NCBI GenBank assembly: GCA_038496445.1
Contig: JALMLS010000093.1
Span: forward strand, 744,001 to 808,000
DNA: 64,000 nucleotides
Direction: 5' to 3'
Source: Trichosphaerium sp. ATCC 40318
Lineage: Eukaryota; Discosea; Flabellinia; Trichosidae
Both the position numbers and the translations under genes were made by a program. The notes beneath the pieces are model-generated. The model searched no databases, had not been told where the DNA came from, and saw only the letters and a list, made by a program, of their open reading frames with translations. Below, one piece after another: positions 43,909 through 57,369 of this stretch (the first letter of the stretch is position 1; each line of letters starts with the position of its first letter).

Positions 43909-46900
43909 ATGGAGAAATCTGAAGATGATGACGACGAAGACAATGTCGTACAAACTGAATCAATTTTTAGCACAAGTACAGCGGAGGTTAAAACGAAAGT
44001 GAAGAAAGATAAACCCACGCTTGGTGGTGGCTCAGCTATTGTATCTGCGAAAATTAAGAATGTAAACGACAATAATGTAACGGCAGTCGCTCAATCCCGT
44101 CCCTCTACAGATAGTGCTATCCCCAGATACACGTAAGACGCAAAAATGTGACTTGTTCATTAATTTGTAATTAAGAAGCGGACTGAGTCCAACAAGCGGT
44201 GTTACGCAATTAACAGAAGCACAACTAGCGCTTGAGAGTGTCATGGGGTACGTGCGTCACAATACTAATTAACCGTAATTAAAAATCAATCCCATATCCT
44301 AATAAACGCCTAGTCTTCATGCTCAATGCACTCATAAAATAAAAGAGCTTAAGTATGCAACAATGACAGTTTCTCATTCCAAATACGATACTACCCAAGA
44401 TAAATACCCAGAGTTCGTACAGGTACGCGAAACATATCACAGAAAGAAACTATACGCCAATTTTTAAACTAGAAAGGCAGAAAATAACTAATTCCCAAAC
44501 AAAAAAACAACTTGCCTAAAACTAACCCTCTCAACTTAAGAAAAGTCTTGCTCTACAACGTACACTCCAATTATTTCTTGCTAAAGAAATAGGTGTTCTT
44601 AAAAAAGGGTGAGTAGCACGTGATTTAGCACGTGTATAATTAAAATATGTTATCTTATTATTTCACACAGAAAACACGTGGATATTGTTTCTGGGCAAAG
44701 ATATGTTGAGGACAAGATGTTTCAATTCTTCTCAAGGAAGCCCATTGCTTTACTGAATTCTCAAATAAGTTTTCTTGAAGGTATACTTGCAAGACAAAAG
44801 AAAGGTCCGTAAATCATTCCTACACTAAGTAAGGTGTTCATACAACTGATGTCTTTTAGATGATAAATTTGCAGCAGAAAGGCTAAGACAACTGTCAAAG
44901 CAAGGAAAGAGTATTCACAATCTAAAGCATAAACTGTACTGACATATTCTTTCTCACCTTGTTCTTATATTCCATAAAGGTTTAAGGCATTTACAAAGCA
45001 ATCTACGCCTTCAGTACTAGATAAACTTTTGGCTGATCCCGTTACACCTCCAAGCAAACGTATAGAGAAGTTTATGCGTTCTTTCTCAGCGTTGAAGGCA
45101 GCTAAAGCTAGTGGACATGTCGTAATAGATGAAGGTATTATAGACATACATGCGTTGAACTAATCACTTCGTTAGTACCTAAGTTTGGTGCATTTGTAGA
45201 GCGTCTGTCTCGGAGGATAGTTGCTTATTATACAATGTCAAATTTTGAATTAATTGATGTCATTCTCGCTGTGGAGAAGCGTATTTTCCCAAAGCTTTAT
45301 CAGAAACTGATGTCGTATGCTGATCAATCAGAAGCTGATAAATCATTTTTGGATAAATGCCGTAAGTCGTATTAGGATTATAACAATCACCATTAATCCT
45401 ATTATAGGAACCTTTGAGACTGCCACTCAAAAACATATGTTAATACCTGAGTCTATGCGAAGCTCTGAGATTCTACCATATATAGGTGCTATAGCACAAC
45501 TACGCACAATATTTTTCTGCAACACACCATCAAGGAAACTGTACGCACAATCAATGAAAACACTCTATCTAAATTACAATAGCTTATGTTTGCGGTCATG
45601 CATTTCGAGCCTCAAAAAAACAGCTAAAGCTGAATCTAAACTTAAAAAGATACCAAATAAAGCCATAGAAGCTATTTTACGCTTTGTTATAGTTCGTGCT
45701 AAAGTTAGAGGACTCCAAACTTCATTGTATTTTATAGGTAAAAACTCTTTTTTTTCCATGCATCTTTTCATTTATTGTTTTTCCTCAGAAAAAACAGCAG
45801 CGGACTCGATGCAACATTCTCAGCTTTGGAAGCACTTTAAGATGTTCAAAAAAGTAATTGATGACCTCATATGTACGTATGACTTTAAAAAAACGAGTAA
45901 TGAGCGAATCAATCTAAACTTTCTTGTTGTAGCACTAAAAATAGAAGATTTGGATATCACTGAAGATGTTGTCGGTAATCAATTTGTTGTATTTGAACGT
46001 GGTATGTTATCAATTATACTATACGTGTTGTAATAATAACTCGCTTCAGCAAAGTATGCTGATTGGGCCGCACGTGATGTTCATCTTGACTTGGTTAAAA
46101 AGAAAGCAATTATTTCTGGATATGAGCTTTTTGTTGTCTCACAATGGTACTACCGGCCTCTTTATCAATATCTTGTAGGACTTCTCTCTGAATACTTTAA
46201 TAGGATGGGCAACCCTTCTAGATTCTTCTGTACCATTGCTGTACCAACTGGTAACCCTGATGATAAGGTAAGTTCATTATTGAGAAAGGCTTTTGTTATA
46301 ACAATTTCATCTCAGGTTTGTGTCGCTGTTGTTCGTTGCAACAAAAATCTCAGTTTCTCTCAACAAACTTTTATGGAAAACTTGTTTTTCAAACCTACAA
46401 CAGCAGGATTTTCGGCACAGCAAGTACGAATACCACTTAAGTTTGTGAGACTTTGAAATAATTGTATTTCTAAGACACCTCATGGCTCTGTGATTGTTAC
46501 AGATGTATCAAAGTTACCTCGTCTTGATTTCATCCAAATTACGGACGGAGATTATGATAACCATGTGGAGAGGTTAAGGCTTCAGTTATCACTAAAGCGT
46601 ATGTCTTGTTACAAAGGAAAAATAGGAATCGATACAAACTTGTGCGTACTGAAAAAGAAACTGTTTTTTTTTTTGGCTTTTGTTTGTGCTTCTCTCATTT
46701 GATTACTAGGGAAAAGAATGCAGATGTTGATAGGTTTTATAAGAGCTTTAAGTTGAAGAGAAGTGTGAAACTTGCAGTAGCAGTGAAGAATCTTGTAAAA
46801 GAGATACAGATCTTACTACGTCACTTGTATAAAATATCAGTATTTAGTGCGACAAACGGTTTTTATAATGATGTCACTTGGGGTGCTGTTAAGGTGCTCT

Positions 46901-48300
46901 TATCAATCCTTTGTTGTATTGTTATTTTTAACCCATTATATATCTAGCGATTCCAAGAGGAGTACATAAAATTAAATCCAAGCGTAAGCACCTGCGTTTG
47001 TTTTTACTTTTTTTTTGTACATTTTCTTATTATTTTCTTAGGTAGATATTAAAACAAATGGAAAGCTTGAGCGTAACACTTTGAATGCTTTACGTCAAAC
47101 GTTCTTTGCACATGTTTTTAAGCTTCAATCTTTAAAGTTTCACGTTGACAAAGACCCATTAAGATATCCAGTAAGGCACTCTTTTTATGTTCTTTGTCAA
47201 ACTTAACAATCACTTTAAGTTGGATTTTGCTCGAATTGTCAACAAGTTTCAACTCTCTTGTGGTATTATGCCCAATGGTATGCTTGGTCCTAGTACAGTA
47301 AAGAAGCTGGATTTATTCTATGCTATGGAGTGTAGCGACATACCTATTCCTAAACAGAAGCGGTTTGAGTTAGTTGATGTTGAAAGATTTCAACTTGAAA
47401 GACGTTTGTCTTTGGAAAGAAATAAACAACGTCAATACTCGCTTGAGCTTGCAAAGCATGCTGAAGAGAAAGATAAACTAAAAGCACAGGTAAAAAAACT
47501 AAATACACAAATGTTAATCTGGTAGCCTCAGCACCGGATGTTCAAACATTTGGGTCTTTAACGCACAAGTTTGAATTCTTTTCTTTTTCAAAACTCATGC
47601 TCAGAGCTTTCTGCCTTTCTTGTAATATAATATTAATAAGTGTATTTAGATTGAACGTGAAGCAAAGTCTAGGAAAGGTATAGAAAAAAAGTTAAAAGAC
47701 AAAGAAACTGAGTTAAAAACACTTAAAACACTTGTACCAAAAGACCCTAAAACTGGCACTAAAAAAAAATCCAATGTCAAAAGAGAAGAACAAAATAGCA
47801 CAGGGTCACCATCAGATAGTGGCAGCCTACAAGAACAGCGTAGATTAAAGAAAACAAAAGAAAGAACGGTACATAAACTCCAAAACGAGAAAAAAAGAGG
47901 AAATCTAGCCGTACGATGCATATGCTTTTTCTCGCCATACCTCCAAACAAATTGAGTCCTCAGTCGCTGGAAAATGGATATAACTACCAGGAATGAAACA
48001 GGGAAGATTATGTGGAGTGGTGGTGATGAGAAAAAGCACTTGCATCACACGGCCAGATTTCCAAACTTCCGTTTGTTCGCTTTACGTTTTAAAGCTGACT
48101 CATATTTTAAGATAACAGCACCTAAACGTGCTCTTTCTGGTGTTACTGCAAGAACAAGTTTATCTTCTGATGATAATGCTGTAAGTCCTGACAAACCCTC
48201 TTTTGTTGTTTTTTTTTCCATACATACAGTTATAGGTTAATATTATTACATAGGTATTAGAAGACATGTATAAAGTGAATGCTGCCAGTGACAGTGATTA
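43909..48300 (+). CDS. Large VPS9-like (Rab5 GEF-type) protein with additional C-terminal domains
   Basis: About 18 exons, near 1,150 residues. The acidic N-terminus (MEKSEDDDDEDNVVQ) is followed by helical segments. A VPS9-like region spans about 45180-45960: VERLSRRIVAYYTMSNFELI, then RIFPKLYQKLM, PYIGAIAQLRTIFFCN and AIEAILRFVIVRAKVRGLQT. VPS9 domains activate Rab5-type GTPases on endosomes. Downstream, GYELFVVSQWYYRPLYQYLV resembles the fungal STB6-like N-terminal domain (weak recollection). Then come helical repeats reminiscent of peptidoglycan-binding-like folds (NGFYNDVTWGAVK, then KTNGKLERNTLNALRQ and PNGMLGPSTVKKL), a coiled coil and a Ser/Lys-rich tail ending MYKVNAASDSD. The penultimate exon (about 47905-48180) has an unresolved join. 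Confidence 0.62.
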
Positions 48301-48902
48301 AAAGAAGAAGTTAATAATATAATTTTAAAATGGTTTGTAATACCTGCTCCACTAAACAAGAGTAATTAAATGTAATATAAGTGTGAATAACTTCTTACTT
48401 CGTATCACCTTTATGACGTCAAACGTCTATAAATTTTATTACTCTTTGCAGGTAAATAACAAGTCTTTACTACCATCAGAAATCAATCTGTCTAGTTTTA
48501 TGTGCCCATGTGGAGAGTACTTGAATGTTTTAAGAATCCTCCTGCAAAGACAACTGTTTTTGAGTGAAAAGTAACTTTCTTTAATTCGAACTAAGCCCAT
48601 CGTATGATCCCACACGTACTATCCCTTATTCAATAGGTCTACGTATAATTCGTTGAAACAAGTGGTTGTCATGGTTGGAGCTATTTTCTTTTTTCTTTTA
48701 TTAAACAGTGTGTAAAAATACAAGTTTTTGATTTGATTTGATAGAGCTTTGCAATCTACACAAACCAATTCATCTAGACGTACACATTTGATTTTTTTAT
48801 GTGTTACGCGAGTAGTGGATGAGGGGTTTTTTGTTCCAGTACAAGGTGTTTAAACACCTTTCTTTCACTTTTTCTGGTTGTGAAACGTGCAAAAAAAAAA
48901 CT
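48301..48902. other. Convergent spacer, about 600 bp
   Basis: Between stops of convergent genes. An open plus-strand stretch (48450-48572) follows a CAG acceptor-like site but leads nowhere. TTTATT/AATAAA-like signals are present; no gene called. Confidence 0.4.
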
Positions 48903-51900
48903 TCACAATCCAGAACCAATGTTGTCAAGGTCAGATAATGCTTCATTAACTTCTTGTCTTGTTGTTGTGCTTCTTGGATCCATTTGCTTAGAGCGTAACT
49001 TCTTATCTTGTCTACGTTTCTCACGTCGTTCAAGACGTCGTTTTTCAGCTTAAAACAAGAATGTTAAATCTCCGCTTTAGGATTTTTATTTTGTGTTTCA
49101 TCTATAAAACTACGTACCTTCAGCATTAGGTGCCCGGACTTTTGTCCCTGCTGTTGAAGCTTTACGTTGTCTCGGTTTTTTCTTCCTTTTTGTAGTAGGA
49201 GATGTAGCTAAAGAAAGAAAAGTAAGTACAAAGGTTACCTTGATGTTCAAACTGGTTTTCAAAGAAGAAATTTTTAGCATGCTCTTACGCGAGTCTGAGG
49301 TTTTCTTTCTTGCAGACTTCTTGCGCCGTCTTTTACTTGGAGATAAGGCACTATCATTAACTGATGTAGGATCATTCGAAGCTGCGCTATAAGTATTACT
49401 GATAGTGTAATCCAAGTCTAAATCAATGCCCAATCCAGCCATAGACTTATTGCTCTCTTGGTGCCGTTTGTATGTTTGAAGTAATCTTGGAGAAGTAATT
49501 TGAGTCTCTTGATGATGTTGTACAGACTCTTCTCCTTCTCTTATGAGATCATCAATAGTTTGTTGTATTGAAGCGCAATCTAAACACCAAAAGTCAAAAA
49601 AAATACTTGCGAAAGAAAAAAAAAGAAACCAAGATGATTTCTTACCTTCACCAGCTCTTGTGATTGGATTGTTTGGTCCTAGGCCCTGTGTTAGATGTAT
49701 TTAAAGGTACATATATTTTATCGTACTATGCGAAGTTCTTGGGACTGATCTAGGGGAAGTGTACGTTGAAGAAAGAGCATTAGCTGGTGGATTAGTATTG
49801 TAACCGACTCCACCAATCAATGGATTTCTTTGTCGTAAAGTTGGAGACGACCGTGGGCTTACTCCAATAGGATTTAAAAAAGCATCAGTTTCTTCATGCT
49901 CCTTTTGTAATTCAGCAACAAAAGCATCAACTTCGTCAACAGGCATTGTTTCTAAACATTAAGAAAAAAATAAGAAAAAAGAAAAAAGATGTACAAAACA
50001 AAATAAAGCTTACCAAGGGTTGTATTATTCTGTACTCTAGGAGAAGTGCTTTGATGTGTGTTGAATTGATTTGATCTACTAGATATCGCTCTCGTATGAC
50101 CAGCTTTAGTACGTGCATTCTTATTGTCAAAGCGGTTTCCAAAAACTAAAAAAAAGTTAGTACTTGCTAAAGACTTCTATGCTTGCCTTCACGCATAATT
50201 GCGTCAGTTTTACTCTTAGCTGATCCGCTTGTATTAGTACCTCTTGGTGTAACAGCTGGTGAACATTCGATACTTGGGGAAGGAGGAACTGCATCCTCAA
50301 CATCAAAACCAAATTCTTTTTCGATATCATCTAATGACATTTTTGGTTCAAGGTTACCTTGCAGTTCAGGTGTCACTTGTATTGATGGTTGTGGTTGTGG
50401 TTGCGGCAGTGGCTCTTCTATAGGTATATCAAAGTCAGTCACAGCTTCCATAGATGATATTATATCATCAAAAGCATCTGAGATTGCAGGCGCATCGAAT
50501 GCTTCCTCAACTGCTGGTTGTACAATCTCTCGTTCAATAATGACTGGAAGTACTTCTGGTTCTACGATCTCTTCCACTACCTCTTTTGGTACTGTTCGTA
50601 GCGTAGGCCATGGTTCAGCTAGGCTATTATCGTTGTCTTTAGGAGAGACAGGCGGTGTTGCACGTAATTTAGGCCAAGGTTCAGCCTCTGACTGCTTCAC
50701 AATCGGAGTAGCATTGACAACTGGTTTTTTAATGATCGGAACTTTGATGTCTTCTTCAACCACTATGTTTACTTCTGTTTCTATGGTTGCTGGTGGCGCG
50801 TTTGATTCTGTTTGATCCTTTACAGGACGTAATTTTGGCCAACTTGGTTGGCCCTCATCAATAGAAGAATCTTCAAGATCTGCTCTTGGTTTTTTCTTCT
50901 TTTTCTTTTTTTTCTTTATAATAACTACTGTTATTTTTGCTTTGAATGGTAACTCTGCTATATCGTCTACGACGACATCTTCTCCAAAATCTTCATCAGG
51001 ATATGTTATATGTATAATACTACTTGGTTTGGCACGTGCTTTGAGTCTTATACAGTCACGAAGCTAAAAGGAAATGAGCTTTTCAAAAAAGTTTTTTCTT
51101 ACCTCGGCTATTGTATCAAACTTGCCAACAATCTTATGCTTTACTTCACCAATACATGCTAATAGAACATGATCACGTAGTGCTTTCTTAGCCTATTAAA
51201 TAGTTAGTGTAACGATTATTGATACAAAAAACGGTAAAAGAGAACGTACCGGAGCTGCTTTAACAATAGGTTTACCTTGTATTTTTGGCAAAGCAACAGC
51301 AGGCTCTGTAGCCTTTACCTTTAAGCCAAAGCTTGATGGTGGATCTATAGAAACGCTAGCAATGCTAGGTGATGCTTCAGGGTATGATTGAACTTTGAGG
51401 GATGCTGATACATCCTCAACTGGTGTGACAAATTCTGGCGGCTGTTGTGTGGCTTGAATGGGTTCATGTAGTTCTTGAGGGGTTTTTACATCCACTGATA
51501 CGTCTACACTAGTCGTTTCTCCTTTCACAAATTCTGCAAAAGCATCATCGAGATCTAAACCACCAGGTGAAGTTTTAGGACTAAGTTGGGGAGAGATATC
51601 AGGGTTTGTAGATTTATCGTCTTCTCGTATTTTAGGGCTGAGTTCAGACGTTGGTACTTGACGTAGAGTAGGCCATTGTTCTCCAGATCCACCAATCTTA
51701 CCGGTAGCTGTAGCTGACGTTTCAACAAGTACTCCCTTTTTGGTTTCTTCTTTCTCAGGTTCTTCTTCTTTTTGTTGTCCGAATTTATCACCTTCCATAT
51801 CAAGCTCTCTTAGAAACGAGTCACCCCATGTATCAGTTCTCATTCTTAGATTATCATTTGAATCACTAGTAGATCCGGATGCATTGTTTGAGCTCAAACT

Positions 51901-54900
51901 AGGTCCAGTCGATTGTCCGGCTTTTTTAGGATTCAGTGATTCATCCATATCAAGCTCTCTAAGCATTGAGTCACCCCAAGTGTCAGCACGAGTACGGTTA
52001 GGTGAATCTGGTGGTTTTAGAGACCCCTTGGACACCTTGGGTTTCTTCTTTTTCTGCTTCTTTTTTGACTTCTTCTTCTTTTTATCAGGTTTAGGTTTTT
52101 GTTGTTTCTCTTCATCACTTAACGTAACAGGTTCAATAACAAATTGATCAAACTCATCAATCACAGGGTCTTCGTCTATATCCGGTGTAGCATTTACAAG
52201 ATCATCAATAAGACCATTGATAACATCTTGAGAAAGAGTAGTTAGACATAGTTGTATTGAGCATTGTTGTTGAAAAAAAGAATGGAAAAAAAAAGGATGA
52301 AAATAATTTTGTTCGTACCAAGATCTTGATGTTGTTTCGCTGTTATTTCTTGTTCTTTCCATCCTAAGAATAAATCATCTAGAGAAGCAATTTCATCATG
52401 AAGTCCATGATCTACAGACACCTCTCTAGGAGGCTTCGCATAACCAATAGAAACTCTTTCAACATCTTGAGGAATAACACGGGTAGTAGGAGAAGGTGAG
52501 ATACTTTGTGGTGAAGGTGCATTTCCACCAGCTAAAAATGATATTCCACTAGACATGATGGATAAAATCTCTGCGGACTCAGAGTCTGAAGGTGCTGATC
52601 CTGGCCAAACCTCCTCTGATGATGTTATTCTTGTTGACCGTGAACTTGAGTCTGTCAAGACGCTATTTACACTATTCTGCTTCATCATGACATGGCCTCT
52701 AAGTTCAGGTACTCCTCGCACTGCAGGCCTCAGAGAAGAAGGGGAAGCACGAAGCAATGGAGAGTTTCTTGGAGATACCCGTGGTCGTGGCGGCACAGGT
52801 GGTTTCTTTATCTTTGGAGGAACAGGTGGTGGAGCTGGTTTGTCAGGTTGTGTTTCAACTACCTCTTCTTGCTGATTATCAATAAACATGTCTATCGCAG
52901 CTGTGAGAAAATCAGTATCTGACTCCTTTGGCTCTTCTTCTTTAACTTCAACTTCCACGTGTTTTAGTTCTACACCAAAGTCTTCTTCAGAATCGCTTCC
53001 ATTTACAAGCTTTTTAAGACGTTCATCACGTGCTTTGATCTCTTCTTCAGGTACTTGTGAAAGGTTTGGGAAAAAGTGTAAAAGTTCTTTTACTAAGCCA
53101 TCTCTAAAAGGCATTTGCTTAATCTCACTGACAGTCAGTTGAACCTCTTCTCGTTCTTTAGGTTTTTTAAGTTTAGGCATATGTTGTCTAAGCTCAAATA
53201 GTATCTCATCATGCTCTGCAAGAAGCTAGAGAAAGAACTTAGCCACTTTTCAAAAAAAAAACTAGGAAACAAAAATCCGTACCCGCTTGGCTTGTCTTTC
53301 AGGTGCTTTCTTTAGACCAACCTTACGATTCTTGAGTTCATAAACAAGAGCATCCCTATAGGTATGTAAGTACCAAAAACCATTCCAAATTAGATAGGTA
53401 CGAACCTGATATTCACATTAGGTTTAGCAAGCTCAGCACCCTTTTTGAGTTTTGGTGGATAGAATTTAAGTTCTTTGAAAAACTCTGGTGTTGTGGTTAG
53501 AGAATGATGCGTATTTTTTTAATATATGCAGTACCTGAAGGCAATTTAATACGTTCAGAAATTTCTTTTTGTTCTTGCAGTTCAGCTTCCATTTTCTCTA
53601 AATAAAAAGTCAAAAAATGTTCTTTTATGTAGCTGAACTTTTTACCTAAAGTGAGTCCAATGGCCTTCTGTGTTTCTGCAGGTTTTTCAATACCCAACAA
53701 CGCATCAAGGTCATCTGTAGATAAATTATTTTAACTTAAAAGTACAAGGAGGGTGAGTGATGAGTACATACCTAGAGTCGCTACCTCTGGAACTGTTTCA
53801 TCCAAAGTTCCAATAAGGAAGTTATTTATCTCGCCTGCCAAAGAGTCCTTCTGTGTCTCAGCGAGAAAATCGCTAATCTGGTATTCTAACGAATTATAAA
53901 GTAAGTATGTCACGTGTGAATGAAATGTAAAAGGAAGTAAATAAAAACCAATCGTACTTAGGTATTCTTCTTCTAAACGTTTTCTTTCTTCCTCAATTTG
54001 TCTTTCTCGTTCCTCTGCTTGAAGACGTCTTTTCTCTTCTTCTGCTTTACGTGCTGCAGCTCTCTCAAGCTCTTCTTGTTCGTGTAATTTTCGAGTCTCC
54101 TCAAGCTTCTTCTTACGCTCTTCTTCAATTCTAACCAAGCGAAGCTTCAGAGAAGTCAGAATAAAACGTTAATCACAAAAAAAAATATACCAATTCATCC
54201 TCCTCTTCGTCATCACTGATAACAATATCTTTGATTTCTGGCTTATCTGTGTTATCCTTTTCAGCTTTCAACTTACGTCTCATCTGTAGTTTTAAGGTTT
54301 CAGCCTTTTTATACATTTGTTGTATCATCTTGTACAAAGGTAAAGCAGCTGTTTGAGGTAAACCCAATGCAACAAAATCAGATGGTTTAAAAGCGCATAA
54401 GGCTTTACCATCTGTAAACTCGAATAGATCAGCAAATGGCGCCCAAGGTGTTTTCTTTATCCACTCAATTACATATGATACACGCCAAGTACTTGGGTCA
54501 GATATCTTGTTCCTGTTGGCAATCTAGAAAAAAAGAAGAAAACAATGAGTAAAAACCTCCAAACATTGTTTCCGCTTTTTTCCGATAAAAAAAGACGTAC
54601 TGGTGGTGCCGGTTTTGCAGGCCTTGTAGGTTTCTTTTTTATAGTTACTGGTGGTTTTTGAGCTGCAGGAGATGCAGTATTAACAATTGCTTTAACAATC
54701 TTTATGACTTGTTTTTGTTGTTCTTGAGCTATATTAACAAGAGTCCTTCTTTCTGGTACTTCTTGTGCGACACGTGCCAAGTTTGCTGTAGAATGAGCCA
54801 ATGATTTTGCTGATACAAGTAAATCTGTTTTAATATCATGTGCTAGAGTAAGAGTCTGAGATAATACTTTCGCATGATTTATAAGACTGGAAGCTTGTTC

Positions 54901-56624
54901 TGTAACTATTTTTGCTTGATTAATGATAAGCTGCTTGTCTAAACATTAACTTAGTTAAAAATGATCGAATACATCTATTTCTCTTGTTTAAACCTACTTG
55001 TTGGTTCACGCAATATAACAAACAAAGCTTCAGCTACTATTTGTGCAGCTAGCTCAACATCAAGGTCATCTAAGAACAGATTAATTTCGTTGATTTTGTT
55101 TTGTGCTTCTTTATGTGCATACCTCTTCGATTAGATGGATGTAACCTTCCAAGACTTACATCAGGCTTATAGCAGTTCCAAGTTGGTTTTTGTGATATTT
55201 TTTTCCTGTGCTTCCCTGGTGCAACAACCGAAAGTGCTGGAGAACGGTTGGCTGAAGGTAATCGCACAGTCGAAGGTGCAGCAGATTGAGACTTGCTTAA
55301 GAATTGCATTGATGGAGGAACATTGCTTACTACCTTCATAGTAGAAGGAGCGACAGAAGATCCAGCAGAATGCGCTTTGCTTAATGAAAAAGAGGAAGGT
55401 GCTCCTTCCGTTGTTTTTGGTGACTTGGAGACGCCAATTATCGGTGAAGATGGTCCCTTTGCTGTTGGAGAAAACCTAATAGAAGCGGAAGGTGATTTTG
55501 CTCGTGATGTTGAATCCGTTGACATGTCGTTTGGTTTATCAACAGTACCAAGGTTTAGAGATAGAGATGACTCGATTGTGATAGTTTTTGGTAACGGCCT
55601 TGAATCTCTACCAGGTTGTGGAGGTAATGGTCGTGAGTTATCCACAACTGAAGCCATGGTACGTGATTGTGCGCTAGTATTCATAGTACGACTACTCTTT
55701 ACACTACGAAGAGACATCGAACTCTCTTTAGAACGAGGAGTCTCAAAAAAGAATAAGTACAACAAAAAAAAAAAGGAACATCAATTGCATAACACTCTTA
55801 AAATATTAACATCAATCAAGCTTGGTTGTAGAAATGCGCGATAAATAGTACGTACCCTTCGGGAAGGATAAGGTTTTCTTGATTGTCTATTACTTTTTCT
55901 CTGACGTGTACTTTGTCGTTTCATTCGTTTAAAGTTTTTTACATCTGATTTTGGAAAGAAATAAAACTTTGCTACCTTCTTTGTTTTTGCAAAATACTTA
56001 TTATAAATATCATAAGGACAATCACCATCGACTAATTCAGCGACTGATATACTAATTAGCCCTCAAAAGTTCCTTGAAAAAAAGAAAATTACCTTTCTTT
56101 CTAAGTGTAGAGTTTTGCTCAATATAAAGACCATATACATCAAACAATGTAGTGCTTATAGCCAATTGCTCCAATAACAGTAATTTAGTATCCTTGACGG
56201 AGTGTTTGGCTGAGATTTCTACAATGGTCCCAGAGTTTAAAGCGAGAAAATCAACACGCAACATAAGCTTTAAAAAAACGATTAATTAATTTCCTAAAAG
56301 GGCCAATCGAGGCCTGAAATAAATATACGCGTCCTGCAAACGTACCGTAGCGGCGTTAGGAGTATCTTGAACTGTACTTCGTCTTAAAGTGTGAAGTGGT
56401 ACATTTTGAGGTGTTGTGGCTGGTTCTGCTTTTGTATCTAAACGTAGGATGAGAAAAATACTGAGGCGTAGGTTGTTTGCGTTTTTGTTAACGCTTGAGT
56501 TTGTACCTTTCAGAAAGTCTTCAAAATGAGTAGATACATCTTCTACCACGGTTCGAGATCGCGAAAGACGCCTATCATCGGGTTCTGGCGGTTTTATCGA
56601 TTCGGTTTTTTGGCTTGCCTCCAT
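48903..56624 (-). CDS. Giant cytoskeletal/adhesion-type scaffold: beta-grasp domains, SAM, coiled coils, Pro-rich and WPxLR motifs
   Basis: One transcript of about 20 exons (start MEASQKTESIKPPE, stop TGA at 48903-48905), near 2,000 residues. Order: Ser/Thr-rich head; a ubiquitin-like or FERM-F0/F1-like strand set (MLRVDFLALNSGTIVEISAK, about 56260); a long Ser/Pro linker; amphipathic helices resembling talin-type bundles (AAQIVAEALFVI, then QASSLINHAKVLSQTLTLAH); a SAM domain (WRVSYVIEWIKKTPWAPFAD, then FKPSDFVALGL, about 54360-54490); and Glu/Arg coiled coils. Next are PPPVPPKIKKPPVPPRPR (SH3-ligand type), a second beta-grasp (VLLACIGEVKHKIVGKFDTI, about 51100), and four WP(T/K)LR motifs. 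The basic tail ends DLDNIGSGL. It probably links membrane receptors to the cytoskeleton, by domain analogy only. I recognise no orthologue. Confidence 0.72.
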
Positions 56625-57369
56625 TCTTTTTGGTACGCGTTAGTACAATTGTACGCGTGGCAAAACAGCGTACTGTCGAAGATTTTTTGCAAATTGTTGA
56701 AACTCTATTTCTGTGTCATTGTCCCACATGCCACCTGGCAAGCTGTTTCTGGATGGTACTTCCATTGTCTGTACTAGTTTCCAAAGTTAATTTCCACACA
56801 TACGCGTTTAAATGCATTAAAAACGCTTGCCACGCCAATATACATTAAATACATCAAGAAAGCAGAGCCGTACAAATAAAAATACAAAAAAAACGTACCA
56901 ACCCGGTAGCAAGTGGGTTAAACACTAGTAAACAATTGTTCTTATACTGATTTATGAGCACGGAAGCGAAGAGTTGCGAATCAGTCACTTAAGCCAAAAT
57001 AAGACGTTGGTTTTCTACAAACAAAATGTCAAGTTGATCTTAGAAATAAAAAGTCTAAAATCTTCATTTGTAGGGAACCATATTGATGTAGGGTGGTTAT
57101 CATATGAGAAACCTCAAATCTATAGAAGTACAGCAACAATTCGCAGTTTTGAAGGCGTCACCACAAAGTGTGGTAAGGCAGAAACAATATGGCCTGATAA
57201 ACAGTGACAGCGATAAATTTAAACAAGACAAGAGGTGTAAAATCCAAATCTTGACTAATTTGCCTAGAATGGCGCTTGTCGCACCTTGTTGTCAATTAAC
57301 ACTTGCACAGTGAACAAAGTTCGATCCTAGGCACGAAAGTTGAGTTTATTTCCATTACTGGTGGCCACT
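56625..57369. other. Intergenic, about 745 bp, no gene recognised
   Basis: Upstream of the giant scaffold (-) and downstream of USB1 (-). Open frames here lack start or splice context. It probably holds the scaffold promoter. Confidence 0.4.

Noticed and set aside
50183-50815. 210-codon plus-strand Ser/Gly-rich frame
   Set aside because: Antisense of the scaffold's disordered acidic region; the minus exon has consistent splice joins.
55293-55844. 183-codon plus-strand frame
   Set aside because: Shadow of the Ser/Pro-rich scaffold exon on the minus strand.
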